From Thermohalobaculum xanthum (lineage in GTDB: Bacteria > Pseudomonadota > Alphaproteobacteria > Rhodobacterales > Rhodobacteraceae): a stretch of DNA of 64,000 nt. Below the pieces are notes generated by a model. The model ran no database searches, had not been told where the DNA came from, and saw only the letters and a program-made list of their open reading frames with translations. Position 1 is the stretch's first letter; every line of letters starts with the position of its first letter. Made by a program: the position numbers and the translations under genes. The stretch is taken from contig NZ_JAEHHL010000005.1 of assembly GCF_016623495.1 (NCBI RefSeq), positions 62,001 to 126,000 of the forward strand, written 5' to 3'. Positions 9,773 through 18,269 of this stretch are shown here, one piece after another.

Positions 9773-10918
9773 TCAGACCACCACCATGTCGAGCGGCATC
9801 CGGCTCAGCGGCTCGGCCGCGCCGTCGGTCACCAGCGAGGTGCGCCCGAGGCACATCGCCGTGCGGCTCTCGGAATCCATCAGGATCATGTGCAGGAAGA
9901 AGACCATGCCGGGCTCCATGATCGTTGGCGCGCCCTCGTAGAACATCTGGTCCTCCATCCACGACGGCGCGAAGCGCGGCCCCAGGGAATAGCCGCAGGC
10001 ATGCAGCCGGTGCGCGCCGAAGCCCGCCGCGTCGAGCACCCTTGCATGGGCGTCGAACACCTCGGCCATGGGCCGGCCCGGGCGCAGCGCCGCCTCGCAG
10101 GCCATCAGCGCGTCGCGCGCCGCCGCGTGCATCGCGACATGCTGCGGGCGCGGCGTGCCGATCACGATCGTCTTGAAATTGGCCGCGTGGTAGTGGCGGT
10201 AGGTCCCCGCCCATTCCAGGTTGAGCTGGTCGTCGGCCTCGAATGTCCGGCGACCGGCCTGGTAGCGGCACAGCAGCGCGTGCTCGCCCGAGCCCACGAT
10301 GAACTCGTTGGCCGGGTAGTCGCCGCCGCCGCGGAAGATCACGTCGTGCATCGCCGCGAGCACGTCGCCCTCGTTGGCGCCCGGGCGCGTGACCGCGACA
10401 GCCGCGTCGAAGGCCGCGTCGCCCAGCTCGGCCGCGCGGCGGACATAGGCGATCTCGGCCGCCGACTTGACCAGCCGCAGCTTGCCCATCAGGTCCGAGG
10501 CCTCGACCAGGTGCGCCATCTCGCCGATGCGCGCCTCGACGCGGCGGCCATTGGAATGCGTCAGGCCCTGGGTCGCGGTCTCCCAGCCGATGCGCGCGCC
10601 GGTGAGGCCGAGCTCGGCGAGGATCGCGGCGAGGTCCTCGGTGGGGTCGGCGCCGGCGCGGTCCTTCCAGATGCGGATGTCGCGGACGGTCGAGGTCAGC
10701 TGCGCCTGGCGCAGGTCGGCCGAGCGGGTCAGCAGCACCGGCGCGTCTGCACTCACGATCAGGCACTGGAAGAAGCAGAACCCGAAGGTGTCGTAGCCGG
10801 TCAGCCAGTACTGGCTCTCCGGGGCGAACAGCAACATGGCGTCGAGCCCGCGCTCGGCCATCGCTGCGCGGGTGCGCGTCATGCGCGCGTCGAACTCGGC
10901 TTCGGTGAAATGCAGCAT
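9773..10918 (-). CDS. M24-fold (Xaa-Pro peptidase/creatinase-like) protein, metal ligands apparently lost
   Basis: The protein has 381 residues with a creatinase-like N-terminal domain and a pita-bread C-terminal domain, as in aminopeptidase P relatives. In a by-eye alignment the five usual metal ligands are not conserved. The first Asp region reads 'LNLEWAGTY', the second 'HAANFKT', the GHG histidine loop reads 'CGYSLG', and the Glu in 'PGMVF.IEPG' is replaced ('PGMVFFLHM'). It may therefore act like metal-free creatinase or ectoine-hydrolase-type enzymes, or be non-catalytic. It follows pgeF on the same strand with 34 bases between. Confidence 0.75.
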   Translation of the reverse strand: MLHFTEAEFDARMTRTRAAMAERGLDAMLLFAPESQYWLTGYDTFGFCFFQCLIVSADAPVLLTRSADLRQAQLTSTVRDIRIWKDRAGADPTEDLAAILAELGLTGARIGWETATQGLTHSNGRRVEARIGEMAHLVEASDLMGKLRLVKSAAEIAYVRRAAELGDAAFDAAVAVTRPGANEGDVLAAMHDVIFRGGGDYPANEFIVGSGEHALLCRYQAGRRTFEADDQLNLEWAGTYRHYHAANFKTIVIGTPRPQHVAMHAAARDALMACEAALRPGRPMAEVFDAHARVLDAAGFGAHRLHACGYSLGPRFAPSWMEDQMFYEGAPTIMEPGMVFFLHMILMDSESRTAMCLGRTSLVTDGAAEPLSRMPLDMVVV

Positions 10919-10952
10919 GGCGGCCTCGCGCGTGTCGGGGGCAGGGTTGGGA

Positions 10953-11705
10953 TCAAAGCATGATGGCGGCGACGAGGCGGCCGTAATCCGGCTCGTCGCG
11001 GTGGATGGCCCGGCGATAGCTGTAGAACGAGGCCTCGTCGGAATAGGTGCAGTGCCCGGTCCAGGCGGCGTCGGCGACGCCGGCCTCGCGCAGCCGCGCC
11101 AGCAGGAAGCCCGGCAGGTCGAACATCGCCCGGTCGCCCGCGCCGCCCGCGAAGAAGCGGGCGTGGTCGGGGTCCTCGTCGATGAAGCGCTCGACGAATT
11201 CGGGGCCGACCTCGTAGGCGCGCAGCGAGATGGTCGGGCCGATCACCGCGACCACGCGTTGGCGCTGTGCCCCGAGGCGCTCCATCGCCTCGAGGGTGGC
11301 CTCGGCCACGCCCCCGATCGCGCCCTTCCAGCCGGCATGGGCCGCGCCGATCACGCCGGCCTCGCGGTCCGCGAACAGGACCGGGGCGCAGTCGGCGGTC
11401 AGCACCCCCAGCGCGATGCCGGGGCGGTCGGTGACCATGGCGTCTGCCCTGGGCCGCTCGCTTCCCCAGGGGGCGGCGACGGTGACGACGTCGGCCGAGT
11501 GGATCTGGTGCAGCGAGACCAGCGTCGCCGCCCCGAAATGCGCGGTCACGCGCTCGCGGTTCTCGGCCACCGCGCCGGCATCGTCGCCCGAGCCGGGGCC
11601 GCAATTGAGGCCGGCATAGATGCCCTGCGACACGCCGCCCTTGCGGGTGAAGAAGCCATGCGCGATGCCGCGCATCTCGGGGGCGGTGATGGGCGAAAGG
11701 GTCAT
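10953..11705 (-). CDS. pgeF: PgeF/YfiH-family protein (laccase-domain purine nucleoside phosphorylase / peptidoglycan editing factor)
   Basis: The protein has 250 residues. The family's three metal ligands are visible: H69 in HQIHSADV, C106 in LTADCAPVLF and H123 in AAHAGWKG. Members were once called polyphenol oxidases. They are now linked to purine nucleoside phosphorolysis, or in E. coli to correcting peptidoglycan stem peptides. The start codon overlaps the stop of the upstream methyltransferase (ATGA), so it is the third gene of the lgt-midA-pgeF run. Confidence 0.92.
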   Translation of the reverse strand: MTLSPITAPEMRGIAHGFFTRKGGVSQGIYAGLNCGPGSGDDAGAVAENRERVTAHFGAATLVSLHQIHSADVVTVAAPWGSERPRADAMVTDRPGIALGVLTADCAPVLFADREAGVIGAAHAGWKGAIGGVAEATLEAMERLGAQRQRVVAVIGPTISLRAYEVGPEFVERFIDEDPDHARFFAGGAGDRAMFDLPGFLLARLREAGVADAAWTGHCTYSDEASFYSYRRAIHRDEPDYGRLVAAIML

Positions 11706-12751
11706 GCGTCCTCGTCAAATCCGGCCGGGGTGGGCGCGCCCGGAGGCAGCGCCGCGAGCACCTTGAAGAGCGTTCCCATCGCCGCCGGCGCCGTCAAGCG
11801 CTCGAGCGCATCGGCGATCGTGCCGGCCTGGTCGGGCCGGGCCTCGGCCAGTGCCGCCGCGCGATGGCCGATGCCCATCTGCGCGAGGAACCGGCCCTGG
11901 GACGTGACGCGGCAGGCCAGCGGGGCGAGGTCGGCGGCCAGCGCGTCGAAATCCACCAGCCATGTCAGGTCGGCCTCGCCCGGCGCCTCCAGCGGGTCGG
12001 CCGGCGCATGGCGGCGAAGCGCCTGTAGGGTCCACCCCGCGGGCCGGTCGGCGGCGCGATAGCCGTAATCGATCAGCAGCGCGGCGCCACCATGCGCCGC
12101 GATCCGGCGCGCGATCCCGGCGGCGGTTGCCCGAGCGGCGGGCGAGCTCTCCGCCCATGCGCCCGGCGGTGCCGGGTCGAAGCCCGGCAGCACGCCCGAC
12201 AGGCCCCAGGCCAGCCGCTCGCCCTTCAGCCCGACCTGCCGCTCGCGCCACCCTTCCGGTGTCGCGATGAACTGGCGCACGGGCAGCGCGTCGAGAAACT
12301 CGTTGGCGACGATCAGCGCCGGACCCTCCGGCACCTCGTCGAGCCGGTCGGCCCAGCACGCGCCGGGCAGGCGCCGCGCCTGTTCGGCGCGAAGTCGCGG
12401 CGAGGTCTCGACCAGCCATGTCTCGGCCTGCGCCAGAGGCCCCATGGCGCGGCGCGCATCCTGCATCAGCGTGCCGCGGCCGGGGCCGAGCTCGATCACG
12501 CGCAGGTCGGCGGGCGCGCCCATCGCCTCCCAGGCCGAGCGCAGCCACAGGCCGATCATCTCGCCGAACATCTGGCTGATCTCGGGCGCGGTGGTGAAAT
12601 CGCCCGCCGCGCCAAGCGGGTCGCGCGTGGTGTAATAGCCATGCTCGGGGTGGCCGAGGCAGAGCGCCATGAAATCCGCCACGCTCATCGGCCCCTGCGC
12701 CGCGATCTGGCGCGCGGCGATCCGGCCCAGAGGGGTCGCGGCTGGCGTCAC
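11702..12751 (-). CDS. MidA/NDUFAF7-family SAM-dependent methyltransferase
   Basis: The protein has 349 residues and a GTG start at 12751 that overlaps the lgt stop (GTGA). The family start 'MSVADFMALCLGHPEHGYYTTRDPLG' and the methyltransferase motif 'IELGPGRGTLMQD' are clear. The mitochondrial relative NDUFAF7 methylates an arginine of complex I during assembly, so a similar role here is plausible but not shown. The C-terminal coding end contains a 23-bp stretch repeated at 28644-28666. Confidence 0.85.
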   Translation of the reverse strand: MTPAATPLGRIAARQIAAQGPMSVADFMALCLGHPEHGYYTTRDPLGAAGDFTTAPEISQMFGEMIGLWLRSAWEAMGAPADLRVIELGPGRGTLMQDARRAMGPLAQAETWLVETSPRLRAEQARRLPGACWADRLDEVPEGPALIVANEFLDALPVRQFIATPEGWRERQVGLKGERLAWGLSGVLPGFDPAPPGAWAESSPAARATAAGIARRIAAHGGAALLIDYGYRAADRPAGWTLQALRRHAPADPLEAPGEADLTWLVDFDALAADLAPLACRVTSQGRFLAQMGIGHRAAALAEARPDQAGTIADALERLTAPAAMGTLFKVLAALPPGAPTPAGFDEDA

Positions 12752-13626
12752 GCCTGCCGCCGCGTCATCGCGAAGGCGAGGAAGCCGAGCCCGATCGCCA
12801 CCATCGGCAGCGACAGGATCTGGCCCATGGTCAGCCCCCAGGCATCCGGCTGCGAGCCGAAACGAATGACGTGTCCCAGCGGGTTCGCGGCGCTGCGGAA
12901 CTGCTCGTCCGCCAGGCGGAAGTTCTCGACGAAGCTGCGCGCGAGGCCGTAGCCGAGGAAGAACACCCCGATCAGCGCGCCGGGCCGTCTGAGCCAGCCG
13001 GCGCGCAGCGCGAGCCACCACATCACCAGGCCCAGCACCAGCCCCTCGAGCCCCGCCTCGTAAAGCTGGCTCGGATGGCGCGGCTCGGGGCCCGCATGGG
13101 GAAAGACCATCGCCCAGGGCACGTCCGTCGGCCGGCCCCACAGCTCGCCGTTGATGAAGTTCGCGAGCCTGCCGAACAGAATCCCCAGCGGCGCGGCCAG
13201 GGCGACCGCATCGCCCACCGACAGAAGCGGCGCGCCCTTGCGCCACGCGAAACCCACGACGCCCAGGATGACGCCAAGGAAGCCGCCGTGGAACGACATG
13301 CCCCCTTCCCAGATCGCGAAGATCTCGGCCGGGTTCGCCAGGAACTGCGCGGGGTTGTAGAACAGCACATAGCCGATCCGCCCACCCAGGATCACGCCCA
13401 GCGTCATCCAGGTCAGCAGCTCCTCCGGCTGGTCGGGCGTCATCGGCGGGGTCTGCGCGGGCCACAGCCGCGGCCGGCGCATCAGGGCGACGATCATCCG
13501 CCAGCCCAGCACCAGCCCCGCGATATAGGCGAGCGCGTACCAGCGCAGCGAGAAGCTGAACCCGCCCAGATCGAGCGTGAAGATCGCCGGATCGATCTGC
13601 GGGAAGGGCAGGACGAAAGGGGGCAT
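12748..13626 (-). CDS. lgt: prolipoprotein diacylglyceryl transferase
   Basis: This inner-membrane enzyme moves diacylglycerol from phosphatidylglycerol to the lipobox cysteine of prolipoproteins. It has 292 residues with several membrane segments. The essential 'SFHGGFLG' loop and the Lgt signature 'GRLANFINGELWGRPT' are present, with 'HPSQLYEA' further on. It heads the lgt-midA-pgeF run. The lipoproteins at 612-1369 would be among its substrates. Confidence 0.96.
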   Translation of the reverse strand: MPPFVLPFPQIDPAIFTLDLGGFSFSLRWYALAYIAGLVLGWRMIVALMRRPRLWPAQTPPMTPDQPEELLTWMTLGVILGGRIGYVLFYNPAQFLANPAEIFAIWEGGMSFHGGFLGVILGVVGFAWRKGAPLLSVGDAVALAAPLGILFGRLANFINGELWGRPTDVPWAMVFPHAGPEPRHPSQLYEAGLEGLVLGLVMWWLALRAGWLRRPGALIGVFFLGYGLARSFVENFRLADEQFRSAANPLGHVIRFGSQPDAWGLTMGQILSLPMVAIGLGFLAFAMTRRQA

Positions 13627-13783
13627 CGGGCCTCCGGATGCGGGGCAAAGGGCGCGTCATGGGTGGTCGAGGCGCAGGCCCCTGTCAAGCGCGCGTCGGC
13701 CGAACGGCTTGCCCGCGCGCGCCCGCACGCGCATATAACGGGACATGCCGGCGTCTGGCCGGCCCGATCACGAGAGAGGCACC

Positions 13784-14029
13784 ATGCAGACCCGCGGCAA
13801 GCTGTTCGACGATCTCAGCCAGCTGATGACCAATGCCGCCGGCATGGCCCAAGGCGTGAAGACCGAGGCCGAGACCGCGATGCGCAGCTTCATGGAGCGC
13901 TGGATCGCCGACGCCAACCTGGTCACGCGCGAGGAGTTCGAGGCCGTGCGCGAGATGGCGGCGAAGGCGCGCGCCGAGAACGACGAGCTCAGGGCGCGGA
14001 TCGAGGCGCTCGAGGCGAAGCTCAAGTAA
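13784..14029 (+). CDS. ubiK: UbiK-family (BMFP) ubiquinone biosynthesis accessory factor
   Basis: The protein has 81 residues. I chose the ATG at 13784 because GAGAGAGG lies just upstream and the family begins MQTRGKLFDDL; an upstream in-frame ATG at 13745 is less likely. An N-terminal amphipathic helix is followed by a coiled coil (about 45-80, 'REMAAKARAENDELRARIEA'), the BMFP/YqiC architecture. In E. coli UbiK partners UbiJ in the ubiquinone-synthesis complex. It is divergent from lgt. Confidence 0.85.
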   Translation: MQTRGKLFDDLSQLMTNAAGMAQGVKTEAETAMRSFMERWIADANLVTREEFEAVREMAAKARAENDELRARIEALEAKLK

Positions 14030-14356
14030 TCCCGCCCCGGCGCCGCGATACGCGGAGGAACACGCGGCCGGTCGCGCCCAAAGCGAATCCCTCTGCGTCC
14101 CTGCCCGGGCCGCCGTCGCCCCCCGAGTGCCCGATCGGCAGGCAAGGTCTGTCCCGTTCTGAGGCAGACGCGCCACGCGTGTGGCCGCGATCCGTGAAAC
14201 TTTCCTGTCGGCCCGGAAATCGCTTTACGCCCCCGGTGGTCGGTGCCACCATATCTCGTGGATCGGGAGAGTTCGTTACACGATCCATGGCAACCCTGGG
14301 TGCATCCTGTGGGACAGGCCTCACGGGACCACCAGACAGGAGGGGGTATCGAGGCA
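14030..14356. other. 327-bp interval without a recognised gene
   Basis: I see no coding region and no strong terminator or palindrome. The AT-richer part around 14198-14230 and GGAGGGGG near 14340, just before the next ATG, suggest that the promoter and ribosome site of the ybjN-like gene lie here. Confidence 0.4.
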
Positions 14357-14860
14357 ATGACCGCAGTCGAGCAGGACTTTATCGCAGCCGACGTTCATCC
14401 CATCGACATGGTCGAGACCCTGGCAGAGCAGTGCCGCTGGGATTTCGACCGTCTGGGCGAGGACCAGATCGCCATGGCGATCGAAGGGTCGTGGCGCACT
14501 TACTCGCTCTCGCTCGCCTGGTCGGGCTATGACGACATGCTGCGGCTGGTGTGTTCCTTCGAGCTCGACCCGGCGCAGGCGCGGCGGCCCGAGGTCGTGC
14601 GCCTCATCCACATGATCAACGACAAGATCTGGAACGGCAGCTTCGTTCACTGGGCCGATCAGGGCATGCTGGCCTTCCGCTACGGGCTCACGCTGGCCGG
14701 CGGCGCGACCGCGACGCCCGAGCAGATCGAGGCGATGGTGCTTTCGGCGGTCGCGCTGAGCGAGCGGTTCTATCCCGCCTTCCAGCTTGTCGGCTGGGGC
14801 GACGAGGCGCCGGAGACGGCGCTCAGGGTCGCGATCGAGGAACATTACGGCACGGCCTGA
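14357..14860 (+). CDS. YbjN domain-containing protein
   Basis: The protein has 167 residues starting at ATG 14357, about 10 bases after a strong GGAGGGGG. The YbjN fold (type III secretion chaperone-like) is indicated by 'CRWDFDRLGEDQIAMAIEGSW', 'YSLSLAWSGYDDMLRLVCSFEL' and 'NGSFVHWADQGMLAFRYGL'. YbjN proteins influence stress and motility phenotypes in enterobacteria, but their molecular role is not settled. It sits upstream of proC on the same strand with 147 bases between. Confidence 0.85.
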   Translation: MTAVEQDFIAADVHPIDMVETLAEQCRWDFDRLGEDQIAMAIEGSWRTYSLSLAWSGYDDMLRLVCSFELDPAQARRPEVVRLIHMINDKIWNGSFVHWADQGMLAFRYGLTLAGGATATPEQIEAMVLSAVALSERFYPAFQLVGWGDEAPETALRVAIEEHYGTA

Positions 14861-15007
14861 CGCGCGCGGCGCACGCCGCCTCTGCCGGGGGGAAGGCGGC
14901 GGTTGACATGCCGGCGTGCGGGGGCGTCCGCTCCGCGGTTGACGCGGGGTGGGCGCCCGGGTCTTTTCTGGAACCTGTCATCGAATCCTGAACGGAGAAA
15001 AGCGGAC

Positions 15008-15823
15008 ATGGCTGCGCTTGGCGAGGCGGGTGTCGAGAATCTGGTGCTGCTGGGATGCGGCAAGATGGGCGGCGCGATGCTCGAGGGCTGGCTCGCGGGC
15101 GGGCTCGCGCCCTCGTCGGTCACGGTGCTCGACCCGCATCCTTCGGCGCGGGTCACGGAACTCGCGGGCCAGGGCCTTGTCCTCAACCCTTCCGCGCTCG
15201 CCCCCGCCTCGGTCGCGATCATCGCGGTCAAGCCGCAGATGATGGGCGACGCCGCCCCGGTGCTGCGCCCGCTGGCGGGGCAGGGCACCGTCTTCGTCTC
15301 GATCGCGGCCGGCACGCCGATCGCGGCGTTCGAGGAGATGTTCGGGCCCGCGACCCCCATCGTGCGCGCCATGCCCAACACGCCCGCGGCGGTCGGGCAG
15401 GGCATCACCGCGATCATCGGCAACGCCGCGGCGGACGAGACCGTGCTGCGCATGAGCGAGGTGCTTCTGGCCGCCATCGGCCAGACCGTCAGGCTCGACA
15501 GCGAGGACCAGATGGACGCGGTCACCGGGCTCTCGGGCTCGGGCCCGGCCTATGTCTTCCACATGATCGAGGCGATGGCCGAGGCCGGCGTCGCGGCGGG
15601 GCTTGCCCCGGGGCTCGCGATGCGGCTCGCGCGCGCGACGGTCTGTGGCGCCGGCGCGCTGGCGCGGGCGTCCGAGGAAAGCGCGGCCCAGCTCAGGGTC
15701 AACGTGACCAGCCCGGGCGGCACCACCGCGGCCGGGCTTGGGGTTCTGATGGCCGAGCTGCCGGATCTGATGACCCGCACCGTGGCGGCCGCGGCCGAGC
15801 GATCGCGCGAGCTTCGCGGCTGA
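15008..15823 (+). CDS. proC: pyrroline-5-carboxylate reductase
   Basis: The enzyme makes proline from pyrroline-5-carboxylate with NAD(P)H. It has 271 residues when started at ATG 15008. The Rossmann motif reads 'LLGCGKMGGAMLEGWL', the middle has 'VRAMPNTPAAVGQG', and the C-terminal ProC signature 'SGSGPAYVFHMIEAM' and 'NVTSPGGTTAAGL' are intact. The following phasin gene has its own promoter. Confidence 0.96.
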   Translation: MAALGEAGVENLVLLGCGKMGGAMLEGWLAGGLAPSSVTVLDPHPSARVTELAGQGLVLNPSALAPASVAIIAVKPQMMGDAAPVLRPLAGQGTVFVSIAAGTPIAAFEEMFGPATPIVRAMPNTPAAVGQGITAIIGNAAADETVLRMSEVLLAAIGQTVRLDSEDQMDAVTGLSGSGPAYVFHMIEAMAEAGVAAGLAPGLAMRLARATVCGAGALARASEESAAQLRVNVTSPGGTTAAGLGVLMAELPDLMTRTVAAAAERSRELRG

Positions 15824-15847
15824 GCGATACAGTTTTAATGTGAAACT

Positions 15848-15862
15848 TTGTGCAGCGCACAA
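15848..15862. promoter_or_regulatory. PhaR-type operator 1 upstream of phasin
   Basis: TTGTGC-AGC-GCACAA is an inverted repeat that contains TGC-N3-GCA, the type of site reported for PhaR, the polyhydroxybutyrate repressor. Its arms are identical to those of the second site 34 bp downstream. The phasin start is at 15961. Confidence 0.65.
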
Positions 15863-15871
15863 TTTTCGCCG

Positions 15872-15900
15872 TTGACTTTTTTTGTGCGGTGCACAATATT
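15872..15900 (+). promoter_or_regulatory. phasin promoter (-35 TTGACT, -10 near 15894-15900)
   Basis: TTGACT at 15872-15877 with an AT-rich CAATAT at 15895-15900 gives about 17 bases of spacing. The second TTGTGC-N3-GCACAA site overlaps the spacer and -10, so a bound repressor would block RNA polymerase. Confidence 0.6.
15882..15896. promoter_or_regulatory. PhaR-type operator 2 overlapping the phasin promoter
   Basis: TTGTGC-GGT-GCACAA has the same 6-base arms as operator 1, with its centre 34 bp away. It overlaps the predicted -10. Together the sites support repression when PhaR is not titrated by polyhydroxybutyrate granules. Confidence 0.65.
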
Positions 15901-15960
15901 CCTTTTCAGAACGGCGCGGGGAAGGCCCCGGCCATCACACAGCACCCAAGGAGTTTACCG

Positions 15961-16425
15961 ATGGCTATCGAGAAGTTCCCCTTCACCTTCGACGCCGAGA
16001 AGATGGGCGAGTTCTTCAAGCTGCCCGAGTTCGACAAGTTCTTCGACACGAGCAAGATGCCCGCCGTTGACGTCGAGGCGGTGATTGCCGCCCAGCAGAA
16101 GAACGTTGCCGCGATGGTCGAGGCCAACAAGGTCGCGATCGCCGGCTACCAGGAGATCTACAAGCGCCAGGTCGCCCTCGTCGAGGAAACGATCGCCGCG
16201 ATCAAGGACCAGATGGCCGATCTGCAGGGCCAGCCGGTGACCGCCGACCAGACCGCCAAGAACATCGAGACGGCGAAGGTCGCGATGGAGAAGGCCGTGG
16301 CCAACGTGAAGGAGCTCTCCGAGCTCGCCCAGAAGGCCAACACCGAGGCTTTCGAGATCGTCAAGGCCCGCTTCGAGGAGGCCGTTGCCGAGTTCAAGGA
16401 CGCCGCGTCCAAGCTCGCCGCCTGA
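15961..16425 (+). CDS. phaP: phasin (polyhydroxyalkanoate granule protein)
   Basis: The protein has 154 residues and starts at ATG 15961 after AAGGAG. It has the alphaproteobacterial phasin pattern: a short N-terminus 'FPFTFDAEKMGEFFKLPEFDKFF', then long amphipathic helices rich in Ala, Glu and Lys ('NVAAMVEANKVAIAGYQEIYKRQ', 'ANVKELSELAQKANTEAFEIV'). Phasins coat polyhydroxybutyrate granules and limit their fusion. Two PhaR-type operators lie upstream and a strong hairpin follows. phaC and phaR are not in the window, so this phasin stands apart from the usual pha cluster. Confidence 0.92.
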   Translation: MAIEKFPFTFDAEKMGEFFKLPEFDKFFDTSKMPAVDVEAVIAAQQKNVAAMVEANKVAIAGYQEIYKRQVALVEETIAAIKDQMADLQGQPVTADQTAKNIETAKVAMEKAVANVKELSELAQKANTEAFEIVKARFEEAVAEFKDAASKLAA

Positions 16426-16448
16426 TCCGGCAGCACGACCGATCCAAG

Positions 16449-16475
16449 GGCCGCTTGCGCTCCGCGCAGGCGGCC
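16449..16475 (+). terminator. terminator hairpin after phasin
   Basis: A 12-bp stem (16449-16460 with 16464-16475, one G-T wobble) closes a 3-nt TCC loop and is followed by TTCATATTT. It lies 24 bases after the phasin stop. Confidence 0.75.
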
Positions 16476-16510
16476 TTCATATTTCGCGCCCGCAGTAATC
16501 GGGGGCATGC

Positions 16511-16852
16511 ATGAGCGACAAGATTTCCTTTGACGATTTCCTGAAGGTCGATATCCGCGCCGGGCGCGTGATCGAGGCCCAACCGTTTCCCGAGGCGCGC
16601 AAGCCCGCGTTCAAGCTGCGCATCGATTTCGGCCCCGAGATCGGCGTGAAGAAGTCCTCGGCGCAGGTCACCGTGCACTACACCCCCGAGGCTCTCGTCG
16701 GCCGCATGGTCATGGCGGTGGTCAACTTCCCGCCGCGCCAGATCGGCCCCTTCATGTCCGAGGTTCTGACCCTGGGCGTCCCCGACGGCGACGGCGAGGT
16801 CGTCCTGCTCGCCCCCGATCTCGAGGTTGCGCCGGGCGCGCGGATGTACTGA
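16511..16852 (+). CDS. csaA: CsaA-type tRNA-binding protein
   Basis: The protein has 113 residues and forms a single OB-fold tRNA-binding domain like B. subtilis CsaA, which has chaperone-like activity and binds tRNA as a dimer. Typical segments are 'FDDFLKVDIRAGRVI', 'LRIDFGPEIGVKKSSAQ', 'VNFPPRQIGPFMSEVL' and 'GDGEVVLLAPD'. The ATG at 16511 has weak upstream ribosome-site potential. It is convergent with the histidine kinase, with only 15 bases between. Confidence 0.92.
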   Translation: MSDKISFDDFLKVDIRAGRVIEAQPFPEARKPAFKLRIDFGPEIGVKKSSAQVTVHYTPEALVGRMVMAVVNFPPRQIGPFMSEVLTLGVPDGDGEVVLLAPDLEVAPGARMY

Positions 16853-16867
16853 TCCGCCCGCGGGCGT

Positions 16868-18208
16868 TCAGCGCGGCAGGCGCACGCAGGCGCGCAAGCC
16901 CCCGAGACGGCGGCTTTCGTCGAGCGAGAGGCTGCCGCCATGGCTGCGCGCGATGTCGAGCGCGATCGACAGGCCGAGCCCAACGCCCGAGGCGATGTTC
17001 TGCCCGCGCGCCTCGTCGAGCCGCGTGAAGGGGCGCAGCACCTCCTCGCGCTTGTCGGGCGGGATGCCGGGGCCGTCGTCCTCGACCGTGAACTCGACGC
17101 TTTTCGGGCCCAGCCGCACCCCCAGCGAGACCGTGTCACCATAGGCCAGCGCGTTCTCGACCAGGTTCACCACGCAGCGTTTCACCGCCTGCCGGCGCAG
17201 CGACACGGCGCGCTCGCCCGGGGTCTCGACCTCGGCCACGAGGGCAAGCTCGCGCCCGCGGCGGCGCGCGTCCTCGGCGATCTCCTCGGCCAGCTCGACC
17301 GGGTCGGTGTCCGACGAAAGCTCGCCCGCCTCGCCGCGCGCGAAGGCCAGGAACGCGTCCAGCATGTGCTCCATCTCGGACACGTCGCGTGACAGCTCGG
17401 CCGTCTCGGGCGAGGGGTCGATCACGGCCAGCGCCAGCTTCATGCGCGTGAGAGGCGTGCGCAGATCGTGGCTCACGCCCGACAGCATCCGCGTGCGCTG
17501 CTGCATCTGGCGCTCGATGCGGTTGCGCATGTCGACGAAGGCGATGCCGGCGCGGCGCACCTCCTCGGCGCCCGAGGGGCGGAACGGCAGGCTGCGCCCC
17601 CGCCCGAAGGCGCTCGCCACGGTGGCAAGCTCGCGGATCGGGCGCACCTGGTTGCGCAGGAAGATCACCGCCACCGTGGTCAGCACGACCGAGATCGTGG
17701 TCATCCAGACCAGCAGCAGGTGCGGGTTCGAGGCGTTCATCCGCCGGCGCGGGATCAGCACCTGCAGCACGCCCTTGGTGGTCGAGATGCGCGCGTCCAC
17801 GTGTTTGGGATAGGTCACCAGGTCCAGCGCCATCGGCCGGCGCAACTCGTCCTTCAGCGTCTCCTCGATGACCCCGCCGGTGACGTCATAGAGGGCGCGC
17901 ACCGCGTCGGGCTCGACCCGGTCGTCGGGACGCAGGCTGAAGTCGAAGCCCAGGGGGATTGCGATGGTCGCCAGCATCTCGTTGGCGGCATCGACATCGG
18001 GCAGGTTCTCGATCTGGCTGATCACGAACCTGATCTCGCGCGCGACCGCGGTGGCCATCTGGCCGGTCACGCCGTCGTAGTGGCGCTGGATGAACAGCAC
18101 CGCCACCACCACCTGCAGCAGCAGGATGGGCAGCACGAGGATCATCAGCGCGCGGCGGAACAGGCTGCGCGGGGTGAACTTCTTGAGTGTGGCCGAGATG
18201 CGCTTCAT
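16868..18208 (-). CDS. EnvZ-like sensor histidine kinase
   Basis: The protein has 446 residues. I chose the ATG at 18208 because longer forms run into the divergent gene. Transmembrane helices at about 21-41 and 164-184 flank a periplasmic sensor. A HAMP region follows, then the H-box 'SGVSHDLRTPLTRMKLAL' with phospho-acceptor His247. The N-box (NLVENALAYG), G1 (EDDGPGIP) and G2 (GVGLGLSIALD) are intact. It resembles EnvZ of the OmpR system, but no response regulator is adjacent. Confidence 0.9.
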   Translation of the reverse strand: MKRISATLKKFTPRSLFRRALMILVLPILLLQVVVAVLFIQRHYDGVTGQMATAVAREIRFVISQIENLPDVDAANEMLATIAIPLGFDFSLRPDDRVEPDAVRALYDVTGGVIEETLKDELRRPMALDLVTYPKHVDARISTTKGVLQVLIPRRRMNASNPHLLLVWMTTISVVLTTVAVIFLRNQVRPIRELATVASAFGRGRSLPFRPSGAEEVRRAGIAFVDMRNRIERQMQQRTRMLSGVSHDLRTPLTRMKLALAVIDPSPETAELSRDVSEMEHMLDAFLAFARGEAGELSSDTDPVELAEEIAEDARRRGRELALVAEVETPGERAVSLRRQAVKRCVVNLVENALAYGDTVSLGVRLGPKSVEFTVEDDGPGIPPDKREEVLRPFTRLDEARGQNIASGVGLGLSIALDIARSHGGSLSLDESRRLGGLRACVRLPR

Positions 18209-18269
18209 CTTGCCCGACGCTAGGGCGCGGCGGGCGCCCGGGGCAAGAGGCGGAAAGGGTACGGCCGCG

